Source of the DNA: Fidelibacterota bacterium SCGC AAA298-D23
GTDB taxonomy: Bacteria > Fidelibacterota > Marinisomatia > Marinisomatales > Marinisomataceae
Assembly (NCBI GenBank): GCA_000402655.1
Contig: AQSI01000003.1
Coordinates: 117,679-177,778 of the forward strand
Length of the DNA stretch: 60,100 bases
Direction: 5' to 3'
In this document: positions 53,185-60,100 of the stretch, piece by piece
Layout: each line of letters begins with the position of its first letter
Numbering within the stretch: the first letter of the stretch is position 1
Position numbers and translations under genes: made by a program
The notes under the pieces: model-generated
Seen by the model: only the letters and a program-made list of their open reading frames with translations
Databases searched by the model: none
Told to the model about the DNA's origin: nothing

Positions 53185-53981
53185 TGTTGGTTAGTATGAC
53201 AGGTTTTGGCTCTTCAAATTTTGAAGATTCAAATCTTTCAATAAACGTTGAACTAAAATCTTTTAATTCGAGATATTTTGAGTTAAATACAAAATCTTTT
53301 GAGTTATCCGGTCCGCTAGAATACAAAATTAGAAACTATTTAAAAAAACATTTATTAAGAGGTTCTGTTACATTATTCATTAAAGTTGATTCAAAAAATT
53401 CATTTAAATTAAATAGTCAAAAAACATCGAGTGTTTTAAAGGCTTATAAGGAAATTGAAAAAAAGTATGGCATTGATTTGAATTATAGCCAATTATTAAG
53501 AAATAATGATATTTTGAGTTTTGTTCCTCATAATAGTCTCATTCAAAAAAAAATTTTTTCTACTTTAAAAATTGCAACCAAAGAATTGGTTGATATGCGT
53601 CAAAAAGAAGGATCATTAATCGAAAAAGAATTTTATAAGTATTTGAATGTAGCCCAAAAAGATCTTTTAAAAATTGAAAAAATTCAAAAAAAAACATACA
53701 CAAATAAAATAAATCAAAAAAATGATAATGTAATTGATGAATTAGAAAAGATTGATATTTCTGAAGAAATCGATAGAATAAATAGCCATTTAAACCAAAT
53801 TTTTCAATCAATTAAGTCTAAGCAGCTATCTGGTAAAAAAATTAATTTTATTCTGCAAGAAATAAATAGAGAATCCAATACGATATTATCAAAATTTCTT
53901 GACAAAAGAGTTTCAAAACATGCCATAAGTTTAAAAATGCAAGCTGAGAAATTGAGGGAACAGATAGGAAATATATTGTGA
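53184..53981 (+). CDS. yicC: YicC/YloC-family endoribonuclease
   Basis: A 265-residue YicC-like protein. Its start MTGFGSSNFEDSNLSINVELKSFNSRY (in part) and C-terminal DUF1732 block with LQEINRESNTILSKFLD are family hallmarks. YicC proteins have been shown to cleave RNA and promote RyhB decay in E. coli. The yicC-gmk-rpoZ order is widely conserved in bacteria. It overlaps gmk by 4 bases. Confidence 0.92.
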   Translation: MLVSMTGFGSSNFEDSNLSINVELKSFNSRYFELNTKSFELSGPLEYKIRNYLKKHLLRGSVTLFIKVDSKNSFKLNSQKTSSVLKAYKEIEKKYGIDLNYSQLLRNNDILSFVPHNSLIQKKIFSTLKIATKELVDMRQKEGSLIEKEFYKYLNVAQKDLLKIEKIQKKTYTNKINQKNDNVIDELEKIDISEEIDRINSHLNQIFQSIKSKQLSGKKINFILQEINRESNTILSKFLDKRVSKHAISLKMQAEKLREQIGNIL

Positions 53982-54538
53982 AAAATTTCATTGTTATTTC
54001 TGGCTCTTCAGGTTCAGGTAAAACTACCTTACTTGAATTACTTTCAAGAGATTTAAATATTGAAATTTCCGTTTCTTTTACTACCAGGAAAAAAAGAAAA
54101 TATGAAATCGATGGAGTACATTACAATTTTATAGATAAACCAAAATTTCAAAAAATGATTCAAGAAAATTTGTTCCTTGAACATGAGAATGTTCATGGGG
54201 ATTTATATGGTACCGCATTGAGCAGTTTGGAAGAATATATAAACAACGATAAACACCTATTTTTTGAGCTTGATGTTAATGGCGCAGTTAGTCTTATGAA
54301 TTATTATCCAAATAATACTATTTCAATTTTTTTGTCCCCACCTAATCTAGAAGAATTAAGAAAAAGATTGGTATTGAGATCAACTGAAACGGAAGATGAA
54401 ATTAATAAAAGATTAAGTAGGTTTGAAGAAGAGGATAACTTAAAAAAAGAATTTGACTATAATCTTATTAATGATAACTTCGAAACCACATTTGAAAAAA
54501 TTAAAGAAATAATAAATAAAAACAAAAAAGAGGACTAA
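53978..54538 (+). CDS. gmk: Guanylate kinase
   Basis: Gmk phosphorylates GMP to GDP. The 186-residue protein shows the P-loop SGSSGSGKTTLLELL at residue 8, SFTTRKKRKYEIDGVHYNF for GMP binding, and the lid region RLVLRSTETEDEINKRLSRFEEE. Starts at GTG overlapping the yicC stop. rpoZ follows by one base. Confidence 0.95.
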   Translation: MKNFIVISGSSGSGKTTLLELLSRDLNIEISVSFTTRKKRKYEIDGVHYNFIDKPKFQKMIQENLFLEHENVHGDLYGTALSSLEEYINNDKHLFFELDVNGAVSLMNYYPNNTISIFLSPPNLEELRKRLVLRSTETEDEINKRLSRFEEEDNLKKEFDYNLINDNFETTFEKIKEIINKNKKED

Positions 54539-54539
54539 A

Positions 54540-54827
54540 ATGGCTGTAGATCCAATTTCATTTACTAAGCTTTTGAAAAAAACAGATGACATTTATGAAG
54601 CTGTTGTTGTTTCATCAAAAAGAGCTAAACAAATTCTTCAAGATAGGATTGTTAAGCAAATGATCGATGAAAATGAAGAAATTTCTGAAGAAGGTATTCT
54701 TGCTGAACCTGTTGTAAGAGAAAATATTGATTTTGATAAAGAAGATAAAGTCACCTCTGTTGCTTTAGATGAGTTCTTAGAAGGTGATATCGATTGGGAT
54801 AAAACTGAAGAATCAATTGAGCGCTAA
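54540..54827 (+). CDS. rpoZ: RNA polymerase omega subunit
   Basis: A 95-residue protein with the omega pattern: DDIYEAVVVSSKRAKQIL near residues 16-33, followed by an acidic C-terminus. Omega stabilises beta-prime and, in some bacteria, forms a ppGpp site. Position after gmk is the classic one, and a rel/spoT gene lies about 2 kb downstream. The sequence is short and divergent, so context contributes to the call. Confidence 0.88.
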   Translation: MAVDPISFTKLLKKTDDIYEAVVVSSKRAKQILQDRIVKQMIDENEEISEEGILAEPVVRENIDFDKEDKVTSVALDEFLEGDIDWDKTEESIER

Positions 54828-55587
54828 ATCTTTTAAACTAAAATTTATCAGTCAAAATAAGCAACTTTTTGGGAACGAAATTTATCTCAAAAACATCTCA
54901 CATTTTAAAAACCAAAAAAAAGTCAAAATACATGATTCATGGTATTACGAGCTGGAGGAAGAATTTCAAAAAAAATATTGGATAGATCTTTCCACAAAAA
55001 TTAAAAATTCTTACAAAAACAAAACTATCTTCCCAAAACCCTCACTTTTGTTTAATGCTTTCAATTCAACGCACTTAAATGATGTTAAGGTTGTAATAAT
55101 TGGTCAAGATCCATATCATGGTCTAGGTCAAGCAAATGGATTATCTTTTAGCGTCAATGAAGGAATTACAATTCCACCATCACTTTTAAATATATTTAAA
55201 GAACTTAATTCCGATCTGAATATTCCTATTTCTAAAACTGGAAATTTACAATTATGGGCCGAGCAAGGAGTCTTGCTTTTAAATTCTATATTGACAGTTG
55301 AAAAAGATAATGCAAATTCTCATAAAGACATAGGATGGGAAATTTTTACGAAAAAAGTTATTGAAGTAATATCCACTAAGCTAAATAATATTGTGTTTAT
55401 TCTTTGGGGTAAACAAGCAAATTGCATAAATGATATCATAGATTCATCTAAGCATCATATAATTTCTTCTGTCCATCCTTCACCTTTATCGGCTCATCGA
55501 GGCTTCTTTGGTTCAAAACCATTTTCCAAAACAAATGAGTTTTTAAAATCTAAAGGTATTTCACCTATAGATTGGAATTTAAATTAA
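54817..55587 (+). CDS. ung: Uracil-DNA glycosylase
   Basis: Ung removes uracil from DNA. The catalytic water-activating loop GQDPYHGLGQANGLSFSV and the DNA-intercalating HPSPLSAHRGFFG are intact. The conserved domain begins about 40-50 residues after the proposed start, so the N-terminus is uncertain: I use a TTG at 54817, overlapping rpoZ by 11 bases, while the frame is open from 54784. With dut in the same window, both uracil-control enzymes are present. A promoter for dnaB follows downstream. Confidence 0.92.
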   Translation: MSAKSFKLKFISQNKQLFGNEIYLKNISHFKNQKKVKIHDSWYYELEEEFQKKYWIDLSTKIKNSYKNKTIFPKPSLLFNAFNSTHLNDVKVVIIGQDPYHGLGQANGLSFSVNEGITIPPSLLNIFKELNSDLNIPISKTGNLQLWAEQGVLLLNSILTVEKDNANSHKDIGWEIFTKKVIEVISTKLNNIVFILWGKQANCINDIIDSSKHHIISSVHPSPLSAHRGFFGSKPFSKTNEFLKSKGISPIDWNLN

Positions 55588-55610
55588 TATTCCTCTTATT
55601 AAGGATTAAC

Positions 55611-55639
55611 TTGTCACATTATTAAAAGATTACTAATCT
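55611..55639 (+). promoter_or_regulatory. Probable promoter of dnaB
   Basis: TTGTCA (55611-55616) and TAATCT (55634-55639) are separated by 17 bases in the 99-base gap between ung and dnaB. Spacing is ideal and both hexamers match consensus at four or five positions. Confidence 0.5.
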
Positions 55640-55686
55640 ATTAAAATATAATTTATCAATTGTTGAAAGAGTGTGGATAAATAAAA

Positions 55687-57030
55687 ATGGATGAAAATAA
55701 AAAAACTGAAGGATTAAATTTACAACCTCAAGCATTAGAAGCTGAAGAAGCTGTATTGGGGTCTATGATGATTGATGAAGATGCTGCTAATAAGGCTGTG
55801 AGTATTTTAGGTTCAAGTCATCATTTTTATAAAGATTCTCATAAAAAAATCTTTGAAGCAATGCTTATTTTAATGAACAACAGTGATCCAATTGATACAG
55901 TTTCAGTATCAGATGAGTTGAAAAAAAGTAAACATTTGAAATCAGTCGGTGGAATATATTATTTAACTGGGTTGGTTGATAAAGTACCAACATCTGCTAG
56001 AGTAGAAACCTATGCTGAAATTGTAAAAGAAAAAGGTATGTTAAGAGACTTAATAATTACCTCCCATGAAATCTCAAAAAAAGCCTTAGATGCAGGAGAT
56101 TCAGTTGGATCAATTCTTGATGAAGCTGAGCAATCAATTTTTAGCTTGACGGAACAAAAAGATTCAAAAATATATCAACACATTGAACCTATCTTATCCA
56201 GTACAGTAAAAAGAATTGAAGATATGGCTGCAAATCCTGGTTCCATAATTGGAGTTCCCTCGGGAATTATTGATTTAGATAAACTGACAGCTGGATTTCA
56301 AAACGGTGATTTAATTATTGTAGCAGGAAGACCATCTATGGGTAAAACTGCTTTGGCCTTAACTATTGCTAGAAATGCAGCAATTGAAAATAAATCTGCA
56401 ACGGCAATTTTCAGTTTAGAGATGTCTAGCGATCAACTTGGACAAAGATTGTTAACATCTGAGGCAAGAGTAGATAATGCTCTAGTTAGAAGAGGAAGTC
56501 CTAACATTAAATGGAAAAATATTAATATTGCTTCAGGAAAACTTGCTCAAGCTCCTCTTTATATTGATGATACACCTGCACTATCAATTCTTGATTTAAG
56601 ATCAAGAGCCAGAAGATTAAAGAGAGAAAAAAATATTGAACTTCTAATTGTTGATTATTTGCAACTCATGCAAGGTCCAAAAAATTCTGAAAATAGGCAA
56701 AATGAAATTTCACAAATTACTCAATCTTTAAAAGCACTTGCAAAAGAATTAGATATTCCTGTCATTGCACTTTCACAGCTTTCTAGAGCTGTTGAGCAAA
56801 GAACAAAAAAAGAGCCATTGCTTTCAGATTTGAGAGAAAGTGGTGCAATCGAACAAGATGCTGACGTGGTAATATTTCTTTACCGACCTGCAGTGTACGA
56901 TAAAGAAGATCAAGAACTTAAAGGTCTTGCTTATTTAATAGTTGCTAAGCAAAGAAATGGTCCTACTGGAAGAGTTACTGCAACGTTCATTGATACGTAT
57001 GCTAGATTTGATAATCATCAAGATTTCTAA
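55687..57030 (+). CDS. dnaB: Replicative DNA helicase DnaB
   Basis: A 447-residue hexameric replication-fork helicase. It has the N-terminal domain (ALEAEEAVLGSMMID), a linker, and a RecA-like C-terminal domain with Walker A GRPSMGKTALAL near residue 216, the FSLEMSSDQLGQRLL motif, Walker B LLIVDYLQLM and the arginine-finger region SDLRESGAIEQDADVV. No intein interrupts the P-loop region. It is preceded by its own promoter; rel/spoT starts 3 bases after the stop. Confidence 0.97.
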   Translation: MDENKKTEGLNLQPQALEAEEAVLGSMMIDEDAANKAVSILGSSHHFYKDSHKKIFEAMLILMNNSDPIDTVSVSDELKKSKHLKSVGGIYYLTGLVDKVPTSARVETYAEIVKEKGMLRDLIITSHEISKKALDAGDSVGSILDEAEQSIFSLTEQKDSKIYQHIEPILSSTVKRIEDMAANPGSIIGVPSGIIDLDKLTAGFQNGDLIIVAGRPSMGKTALALTIARNAAIENKSATAIFSLEMSSDQLGQRLLTSEARVDNALVRRGSPNIKWKNINIASGKLAQAPLYIDDTPALSILDLRSRARRLKREKNIELLIVDYLQLMQGPKNSENRQNEISQITQSLKALAKELDIPVIALSQLSRAVEQRTKKEPLLSDLRESGAIEQDADVVIFLYRPAVYDKEDQELKGLAYLIVAKQRNGPTGRVTATFIDTYARFDNHQDF

Positions 57031-57033
57031 AAT

Positions 57034-59196
57034 ATGAGCAGTAATGTTATTAAAAATAATGACAAAGTTATTGCTGAAAAAAGCAAGGCGCTTTTAAATA
57101 GAATTCCCACAAAAAAAAATAGAAAGCAAGTCGAAAATGCGCTAGAGTTTTCTATTAAAATGCATCACGGTCAAGTAAGAAAATCTGGATTACCATTTGT
57201 TAGCCATTGTATTGATGTTGCCAATATTTTAATTGATTGGAACATGGATCATACAACAGTTGTTAGCGCGCTTTTGCATGATGTAGTTGAAGACACTGAT
57301 GTAAAACTGTCTGATATTTCAGAGGAATTTGGACCTGATGTTGCTAATCTTGTTGATGGCGTTACAAAAGTTGAAAATATCGCTTTTAGATCAAAAGAGC
57401 ATAAGCAAGCTGAAAATTTTACAAAACTATTTCTTTCACTTGCTAAGGATTTGAGAGTAATAATTATAAAGTTTGCTGATAGATTAAATAATATGGAAAC
57501 CATTGAGTATTTAAATTCAAATAAAAGAAAAGAAATTGCATTAGAAACAAAAGAAATTTTTGTTCCACTAGCTCATAGATTGGGTATGGCTAAACTCAAA
57601 TGGGAATTAGAAGATTTATCATTAAAATGTTTAGATCTAAGAGCTTTTAATAGAATAAAAAAGAAAATTGAAACCTCTACGAGACTTAATGAGGATATAT
57701 TATCTAATTCAATAAAACCTATTAAAACTGAACTGAATTCTTATAAAATTAAATCTAATATTTTTGGTAGATATAAATCTATTTCATCAATTCATAGGAA
57801 AATTAAAAAATCAGGTAAAAAATTTGAAGAAATTTATGATTTATATGCAATTAGAATTATAGTGGACAAAATTGAGGAGTGTTATCTTGCTCTAGGCGTA
57901 ATTCATAGCATTTATCCTCCATTACAAGATCGATTTAAAGACTTTATTGCAACTCCAAAAACAAATGGTTATCAATCAATTCATACCACAGTTTTAACTA
58001 ACGATAATCGATTAACAGAATTTCAAATTCGAACAAAAGATATGGATTATACAGCAGAGGTTGGTGTAGCAGCACATTGGCTTTATAAAGGTAATAATGA
58101 GATTGGTGAATTTGATTCACAAGTTTCATGGTTAAGAGATTTATTATCAATTTTAAATAGTGATAGTTCTGAACCCGAAGAATTAATGGATCTATTAAAA
58201 ATAGATATGTTTGAAGATGAAATATTTGTTTTTACACCCAGAGGAGATTTAATCAAACTTCCTGTAAATGCAACACCCTTAGATTTTGCATTTGCTATCC
58301 ATGGGGATTTAGGTTTTACTACAGTGAGATCGAAAGTTAATAAGAAATTAGTTCCTTTAAGTTATAGTTTAAAAAGTGGAGATATTGTTGAGATTGAAAC
58401 AAGTAAAAATCAAACTCCAAATAGTGGATGGTTAAAATTTGTTAAAACTTCAAGAGCAAAACATGAAATTTCTAAATATTTGAGAAAAATTGAACTTGAA
58501 GAAAGTATAAAGATTGGAAATGAAATTTTAGAGAAATCATTAAGAAAATTAAAAATTCTTAACAGATTAAATGAATTTAAAAAGGGTTATTCATTAGCAG
58601 GTTTTAAAACCTTAAATAATATGCTTTCTGATATTGGTAAAGGAGGAGTTATCATAAAAGACATTATTCCAAAAATTCTTCCTGACTTACAAATTAAAAT
58701 TCAAAAAGAAATTGATTCGTCTGAATTTATTGATTCTGCGAGGTCAGATGCTGATGGAATTAATTTGGATGGAGTTAAAAATTTGGTTGTTAATTATGGT
58801 AAATGTTGTAACCCTATTCCTGGTGATGATGTGATTGGTTATATTTCTAGAGGTAGGGGATTAATTGTACATGAATTATCTTGTTCAAATTTATCTTCAT
58901 TATCTTCAAAAGAAGACAGGCTTGTATCAGTAAATTGGGATGCAAAAGAAAATTTAGCCTTTCGATCAAAAATTCATATTACATGTATTGATACTGCCGG
59001 AATGCTAAATGAAATTGCAAATATTATTACTAAGAATAATGTAAATATGGTAGATGTATCCACAGATGTTACAGAAGGTGGTATTGCGAATATTTGGATA
59101 ATTTGTAAAGTTCAAAGTAGAGCAAAATTAGATTCTGTAATCAAGGACATTCAAAATCTTAAGAATGTAGACTCAGTTGAGCGTATTCATGAATGA
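57034..59196 (+). CDS. rel: Bifunctional (p)ppGpp synthetase/hydrolase, Rel/SpoT family
   Basis: A 720-residue alarmone enzyme. The HD hydrolase domain (about residues 40-200) retains HGQVRKSGLPFVSH and LLHDVVEDTD, so hydrolysis is likely active. The synthetase domain shows YDLYAIRIIVD and KTNGYQSIHTTV. A TGS domain (about 390-450), a zinc-finger/RIS-like region (KCCNPIPGDDVIGYISRGRG) and a C-terminal ACT domain follow. This is the full long-RSH layout for stringent control at the ribosome. It overlaps ruvX by 8 bases. Confidence 0.95.
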   Translation: MSSNVIKNNDKVIAEKSKALLNRIPTKKNRKQVENALEFSIKMHHGQVRKSGLPFVSHCIDVANILIDWNMDHTTVVSALLHDVVEDTDVKLSDISEEFGPDVANLVDGVTKVENIAFRSKEHKQAENFTKLFLSLAKDLRVIIIKFADRLNNMETIEYLNSNKRKEIALETKEIFVPLAHRLGMAKLKWELEDLSLKCLDLRAFNRIKKKIETSTRLNEDILSNSIKPIKTELNSYKIKSNIFGRYKSISSIHRKIKKSGKKFEEIYDLYAIRIIVDKIEECYLALGVIHSIYPPLQDRFKDFIATPKTNGYQSIHTTVLTNDNRLTEFQIRTKDMDYTAEVGVAAHWLYKGNNEIGEFDSQVSWLRDLLSILNSDSSEPEELMDLLKIDMFEDEIFVFTPRGDLIKLPVNATPLDFAFAIHGDLGFTTVRSKVNKKLVPLSYSLKSGDIVEIETSKNQTPNSGWLKFVKTSRAKHEISKYLRKIELEESIKIGNEILEKSLRKLKILNRLNEFKKGYSLAGFKTLNNMLSDIGKGGVIIKDIIPKILPDLQIKIQKEIDSSEFIDSARSDADGINLDGVKNLVVNYGKCCNPIPGDDVIGYISRGRGLIVHELSCSNLSSLSSKEDRLVSVNWDAKENLAFRSKIHITCIDTAGMLNEIANIITKNNVNMVDVSTDVTEGGIANIWIICKVQSRAKLDSVIKDIQNLKNVDSVERIHE

Positions 59197-59611
59197 TAGA
59201 TTTATTGGAATAGATTTTGGCCTTTCAAAAGTTGGATTATCTATTTCAGACCCATTAAAAATTATTTCAATCCCACTTAAAGTTATTAAATATAAAAATA
59301 GAAAAGAACTTTTAAGAAAACTTCAAGAAATTGCTTTAGAAAATGATGTTAAATCTTTTGTTATAGGTTATCCTTTAAATATGAATAATAAAAAGAATGA
59401 AATGACAAAATTAGTTGATGATTTTTTTGTTGAACTTAAAAATTTGAATTTCAATGTTTTTCTTCAAGATGAAAGACTTTCTAGTGAATCAGCAAAAAAG
59501 ATTATGCGTGCGCAAAACATTAAAACAGGAAATAATAAAGAGCATATAGATTTAATTGCTTCAACAATTATCTTACAATCATTCTTAGATAAAGGTGTAA
59601 TTAATGAATAA
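59189..59611 (+). CDS. ruvX: RuvX/YqgF-family RNase H-like nuclease
   Basis: A 140-residue RNase H-fold protein with FIGIDFGLSKVGLSISDP at the start, VIGYPLNMNNKKNEM and FLQDERLSSESA, matching YqgF. Members have been implicated in 16S rRNA end processing and as Holliday-junction resolvases. I choose the ATG at 59189 over a TTG at 59177 because it overlaps the rel stop and begins directly at the conserved domain. It overlaps lnt by 8 bases. Confidence 0.92.
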   Translation: MNDRFIGIDFGLSKVGLSISDPLKIISIPLKVIKYKNRKELLRKLQEIALENDVKSFVIGYPLNMNNKKNEMTKLVDDFFVELKNLNFNVFLQDERLSSESAKKIMRAQNIKTGNNKEHIDLIASTIILQSFLDKGVINE

Positions 59612-60100
59612 AAAAAATTTGATTCTATCTTTAATAAGTGGATTAATGTTAGGTTTGTCATTTCCACCTTTTCATTTGGGTTTTTTAGCTTGGATATTTT
59701 TAATTCCACTTTTCAAAATTTTTTACCAACCAATAAAGCTTTCAGAAAAGATGATACTTTTTTATTTAGCAGGTTTCGTAAGTTATGCTATAATAACACA
59801 CTGGGTAGCTCTTAATTCTGGAACAAGTGTTCAAGTTGCAGTTATTTCCTTTTTAGCAATATGTACCTTTTATTCATTATACTGGGTTTTATTTTGCTTA
59901 ATAATGCATTTTTTTGAGAAAATAAAATTTTCATCAAAAATTCAATTATTATTAATTCCATTTACTTGGGTATTGATTGAAAATTTACGAGATCTAGGTC
60001 CTCTTGCAGCGCCTTGGTTAAACTTATCTTTGAGTCAAACTGGTTATAATAAATTAATTCAAATTGTAAGTCTTCATGTAGATTTTTCCACATTCATAGT
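59604..60100 (+). CDS. lnt: Apolipoprotein N-acyltransferase, N-terminal part, runs off window
   Basis: The first 165 residues of a polytopic membrane protein continue to the window edge. Motifs typical of the Lnt membrane domain are present: SGLMLGLSFPPFHLGFLAW at the start and LRDLGPLAAPWLNLSLSQTG near residue 132. Lnt adds the third acyl chain to lipoproteins in Gram-negative bacteria. The nitrilase-like catalytic domain lies beyond the window. Confidence 0.88.
   Translation, partial: MNKKNLILSLISGLMLGLSFPPFHLGFLAWIFLIPLFKIFYQPIKLSEKMILFYLAGFVSYAIITHWVALNSGTSVQVAVISFLAICTFYSLYWVLFCLIMHFFEKIKFSSKIQLLLIPFTWVLIENLRDLGPLAAPWLNLSLSQTGYNKLIQIVSLHVDFSTFI

Overview
The window is 60.1 kb of AT-rich (roughly 30% GC by eye), densely packed chromosomal DNA from a Gram-negative bacterium. 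Evidence for an outer membrane is a TonB-dependent receptor, an apolipoprotein N-acyltransferase, lipoprotein and SPOR-type envelope proteins, and a meso-DAP-type MurE (DNPR motif). The long-form IspG, the extended ribosomal protein S16, the ALDH4A1-like P5C dehydrogenase, the single-PASTA FtsI and an OPT transporter together suggest the FCB side of the tree, perhaps Marinimicrobia/SAR406. That placement is inference from gene content, not a phylogeny. There are no insertion sequences, prophage genes, CRISPR arrays or rRNA genes. No stretch longer than 300 bases lacks a gene; the longest gap is the roughly 230 bases around the initiator tRNA.

Layout. 1-5661 is mostly minus strand: dusB with a partial P5C dehydrogenase, and aconitase with gatB; rpmB is on the plus strand. 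5707-19723 is a plus-strand run of maf, a RodZ-like gene and the division/cell-wall (dcw) cluster: mraZ, rsmH, ftsL, ftsI, ftsZ, murD, ftsW, murG, murC, murB, ftsQ, ftsA, closed by a strong hairpin. The order is unusual: ftsZ sits where murE-murF-mraY normally lie, and that trio is intact about 20 kb downstream (35952-39718). 19827-24350 encodes envelope and TPR proteins plus miaB. 24351-28954 is an accessory transport island: an OPT transporter on the minus strand, diverging from a small His/Cys protein and a TonB receptor with two very His/Asp-rich segments. 28999-34269 holds polA, alr, tRNA-fMet and a lipoprotein dipeptidase. 34262-43026 holds a SpoU methyltransferase, an ArfB-like hydrolase, an unknown exported protein, murE-murF-mraY, ispG, an MscS channel and dut. 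43184-48128 holds groES-groEL, folK, a deoxynucleoside kinase, two small envelope genes, rsmE and a HIT protein. 48135-60100 holds an SMC protein, rpsP, trmD, rplS, an MFS transporter, yicC, gmk, rpoZ, ung, dnaB, rel/spoT, ruvX and the start of lnt. Most neighbours overlap by 4-20 bases, which implies long, translationally coupled operons.

Most noteworthy: (1) the SMC protein is only 701 residues, keeps both ATPase half-heads but has no recognisable hinge and very short arms; (2) ftsZ is split by a frameshift exactly at an A9 run; (3) a TPR/SPOR gene is split at A-rich sites, including a dnaX-type A AAA AAG heptamer in the correct phase for -1 frameshifting; (4) the dcw cluster is rearranged; (5) there is a His/Asp-loop metal receptor module; (6) a 16-bp perfect palindrome contains the polA start codon. 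The two frameshifts may be sequencing errors in homopolymers, and this must be settled before any biology is built on them.
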